DNA of 64,000 nt from Vigna angularis (taxonomy: Eukaryota; Streptophyta; Magnoliopsida; Fabales; Fabaceae). A model generated the notes under the pieces. It was given only the letters and a program-made list of their open reading frames with translations. It made no database searches and had not been told where the DNA came from. The stretch covers positions 4,539,001-4,603,000 of the forward strand of contig NC_068972.1 of assembly GCF_016808095.1 (NCBI RefSeq). Direction: 5' to 3'. Positions 61,856-64,000 of the stretch are shown here, piece after piece (position 1 is the stretch's first letter; each line of letters begins with the position of its first letter). Made by a program: the position numbers and the translations under genes.

Positions 61856-64000
61856 AAAAACAAATTTGTGAGAGGTAAACTAATAATGACAATCTATGTG
61901 TGTGAGGTGAACCTCCCCACATCTCAAAATGCATCTTGATTAATCAGGAGAGTAAGATAATCCATAAGTATGTTTTATTTTACTTTTTTTTCACTTTTAT
62001 TTCAATTCATAATGTGTAAAGAAAATTAAATAAAAACTTAAATTGATGTTTAAATTTAATAATTAAAATGTAAGTTTTTTAAACTACAAGAACCACCAAG
62101 CAATTTAACCTAACAATGATTTATGTAGAATTTTTCTCGTTTTTTTTCTTACTGATGGAATGTTCCTAGTTGAAAGTCTTAAATTCGCAGAGATTAGGCA
62201 TGTTCTTCTTATGTGGAAATGAAGGCTAAACGGGAGAGACACGAGGGTTTTTGTCGGCTGCAAAATCACCCAGGCAACAAAAGCGCAGAGCACACATGTG
62301 CAACGATATCTTGCGGTTATATTCAAGATCTCCCGTACACTTGTTTTAAGTATATTTACATATATTATAAAAGTAAAATTATTATAATAAAATGAATTTT
62401 AATATTTAAAATAAAAAAAATATTAAATGAATTTAAAAATAAAAATATCATTTATATTATTTTTATCTCATTCTACATATAATTGTCTAAGGTTTTAAGG
62501 TCGTGTAGGGCACACATTAGGTTGATTTCTGCTAATTCATTCAAAGAAAGTAAGAAAAGGAGTGAAGGATGAGCACACATGCTTTGAAAATAATGGTAGC
62601 TGCTTAATTGTTTCTCCTCTTTATGCAAAAAATTATAAACAGAATCTTATGGGGCAAATGAAAAAGAGAAACGATTTACCTATTTACTGCCATGAATTTA
62701 TGATTCACTCAAATGGGGTGTTTGGTACATGTTTGAGGGCTGCCTGCAACAATGATTGTGCTTTGGGAAAATCTGGAACCATAAAAACAGGATCCCATGA
62801 CCTTATGTTCTACTGCCTAGGGTTTCAAATTTTGGGATAAACGCAACAGTGAGTCCTACGCGGCAGAACATGTTTGGTCTATAATGTTGAAACAAATTCA
62901 AATTCCTTCATCATAACACTCCACAACATGCTTAGGACACAAGTTTTAGTGCCATTCACATCATTTCTTTTTTAAATTCCTTGTCTGCGACTAATTTTAA
63001 AATACTGATATTATTTTTAAATGCATGTATTTAGAAGAGCTGTTGTCATTTAAAAACAATAAAAGTCAAACTTTAAATAAGGACTTCTAGTTGTCAAACT
63101 TCAAAAATATAATAATTAAACGTCTTTCGTGTTATAAAGTGTCGGTTTATACTCCTAAAATTCGAAACCAGTCCACGTTCTGTCTTTTAAAATTTGCTTA
63201 TCGGTTTTTTTAGGCAGCTGAAAATGTGGTTTTGTGGAGGAGATTCAATAAATAGAGGAAAAAACATTTTAGAATGCTACGTATTATAATCAATGTATTA
63301 AAACTAAAAAATAAATAGAAATGGAAGCCAAGTAAACAAAATTTTAAAAAAATAATGCATCTCACCGTTTACTCCCATAGTTAGTGGTTTAATTCATTAT
63401 TTAGTGTCTCTACTAACTATGCTGTTTTTATAATTATCCGCTTATTTATGCTCAACCGATTAAACTAAATTCCTATCTTGCATTTTTTTAAACAAAAAAA
63501 AGGTACATGTTCATTCACATGATTACCATTCCAAAAGTCTCGCCTCAATCAAATTACCTTTTTCATAAGAATTTGAACAGACTAGTTAGTATTATGATAA
63601 AAAAATAGTAATTAGTAATTAGAAATATTAAATTTTAAATAAAATAAATTTTCGTGAAGTATTTAATAAAAGAGATTAATATAAAAAAATGAAAAAATAT
63701 ATAAATAAACTTGTCGTAAGACGTAACTTACGAATGCTAACAGTTGAATAACTACCGTAAGAAATTGATGGTGAGAAAATTGTGCGATCCCATCGATAAC
63801 TTTTTTCAAACAATATTAAACTGTGACGTGTCTTTCTTTTCTTTTTACCTCTGACGAAAGAATTGAAGCACTGTACTAGATATAATTCGAACGAAGAATA
63901 ACAAACAATTTCAAATTTTTTCTACTTTCTAATACAGGTTGAATCACAAAACATTGCTTTGTGTTTAATATCATATATTATGAACATTTTGACTTTTGAA
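61856..64000. other. Gene-poor AT-rich right end
   Basis: The plus-strand frame at 62562-62840 and minus frame at 62105-62326 show no recognisable domain, splice context or family resemblance. No structured repeat noted. Confidence 0.55.

Noticed and set aside
62562..62840. Plus-strand 92-residue frame near the right end
   Set aside because: No recognised domain, with atypical composition; more likely chance in AT-rich DNA.

Overview
The window looks like nuclear DNA of a flowering plant, most likely a papilionoid legume. It has AT-rich intergenic DNA, short exons with GT-AG introns, Copia and TRIM retroelements with plant initiator-Met-tRNA primer sites, a Cassandra-type LTR carrying 5S rRNA sequence, hAT-type MITEs and long (AT)n tracts. 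The legume assignment is inferred from overall resemblance; the sequence does not prove a species.

Five protein-coding genes can be read exon by exon, and the exon phases agree throughout. (1) Minus strand 10415-17502: a PCFS4/Pcf11-like mRNA cleavage and polyadenylation factor (7 exons, 964 aa). (2) Plus strand 23344-24605: a GPI-anchored secreted protein of the At3g06035/At5g19250 type (2 exons, 199 aa). (3) Minus strand 25123-27870: a peroxisomal adenine nucleotide carrier, PNC1-like (5 exons, 320 aa). (4) Plus strand 31656-40570: an ANP/NPK1-type MAP kinase kinase kinase (17 exons, 624 aa, last intron GC-AG), with a perfect M-phase MSA promoter motif upstream. (5) Minus strand 59435-60421: an intronless FANTASTIC FOUR-domain protein (328 aa). 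The GPI-protein and ANP genes are close together, as are At3g06035 and At3g06030 (ANP3), which suggests conserved microsynteny.

Broken copies are common. A partial copy of the PCFS4-like gene lies at 1-1080 and a second relic sits in intron 4 of the intact gene. BSD-domain-like and WAT1-like gene fragments lie side by side near 20.3-20.9 kb, and an F-box fragment lies at 22.3 kb.

Mobile DNA: a very young Copia element (2899-7952; LTRs differ at one base of 195, 5-bp target duplication) whose coding region is broken by one stop and one frameshift; a TRIM with identical 119-bp LTRs in intron 7 of the kinase gene plus two older relatives; two related Copia derivatives in opposite orientation (44.0-45.2 and 47.9-48.6 kb) that have lost nearly all of pol; a Copia gag-protease relic in kinase intron 10; a Cassandra-type solo LTR (56.7-57.1 kb); a solo LTR with exact target duplication (61224-61850); a MITE with long inverted arms just upstream of the kinase gene (30.6-31.3 kb); and a dispersed hAT-like MITE family with 8-bp target duplications (19.5, 54.0, 55.4 and 58.3 kb, possibly 39.1 kb).

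From 40.6 to 59.4 kb there is no recognisable host gene, only AT-rich sequence, element relics and two AT microsatellites above 100 bp. The 61.9-64 kb end also shows no gene. I saw no wholly new biological system. The most informative signals are the MSA motif, the young retroelements, the shared ancestry of the PCFS4-like relics and the paired Copia derivatives.
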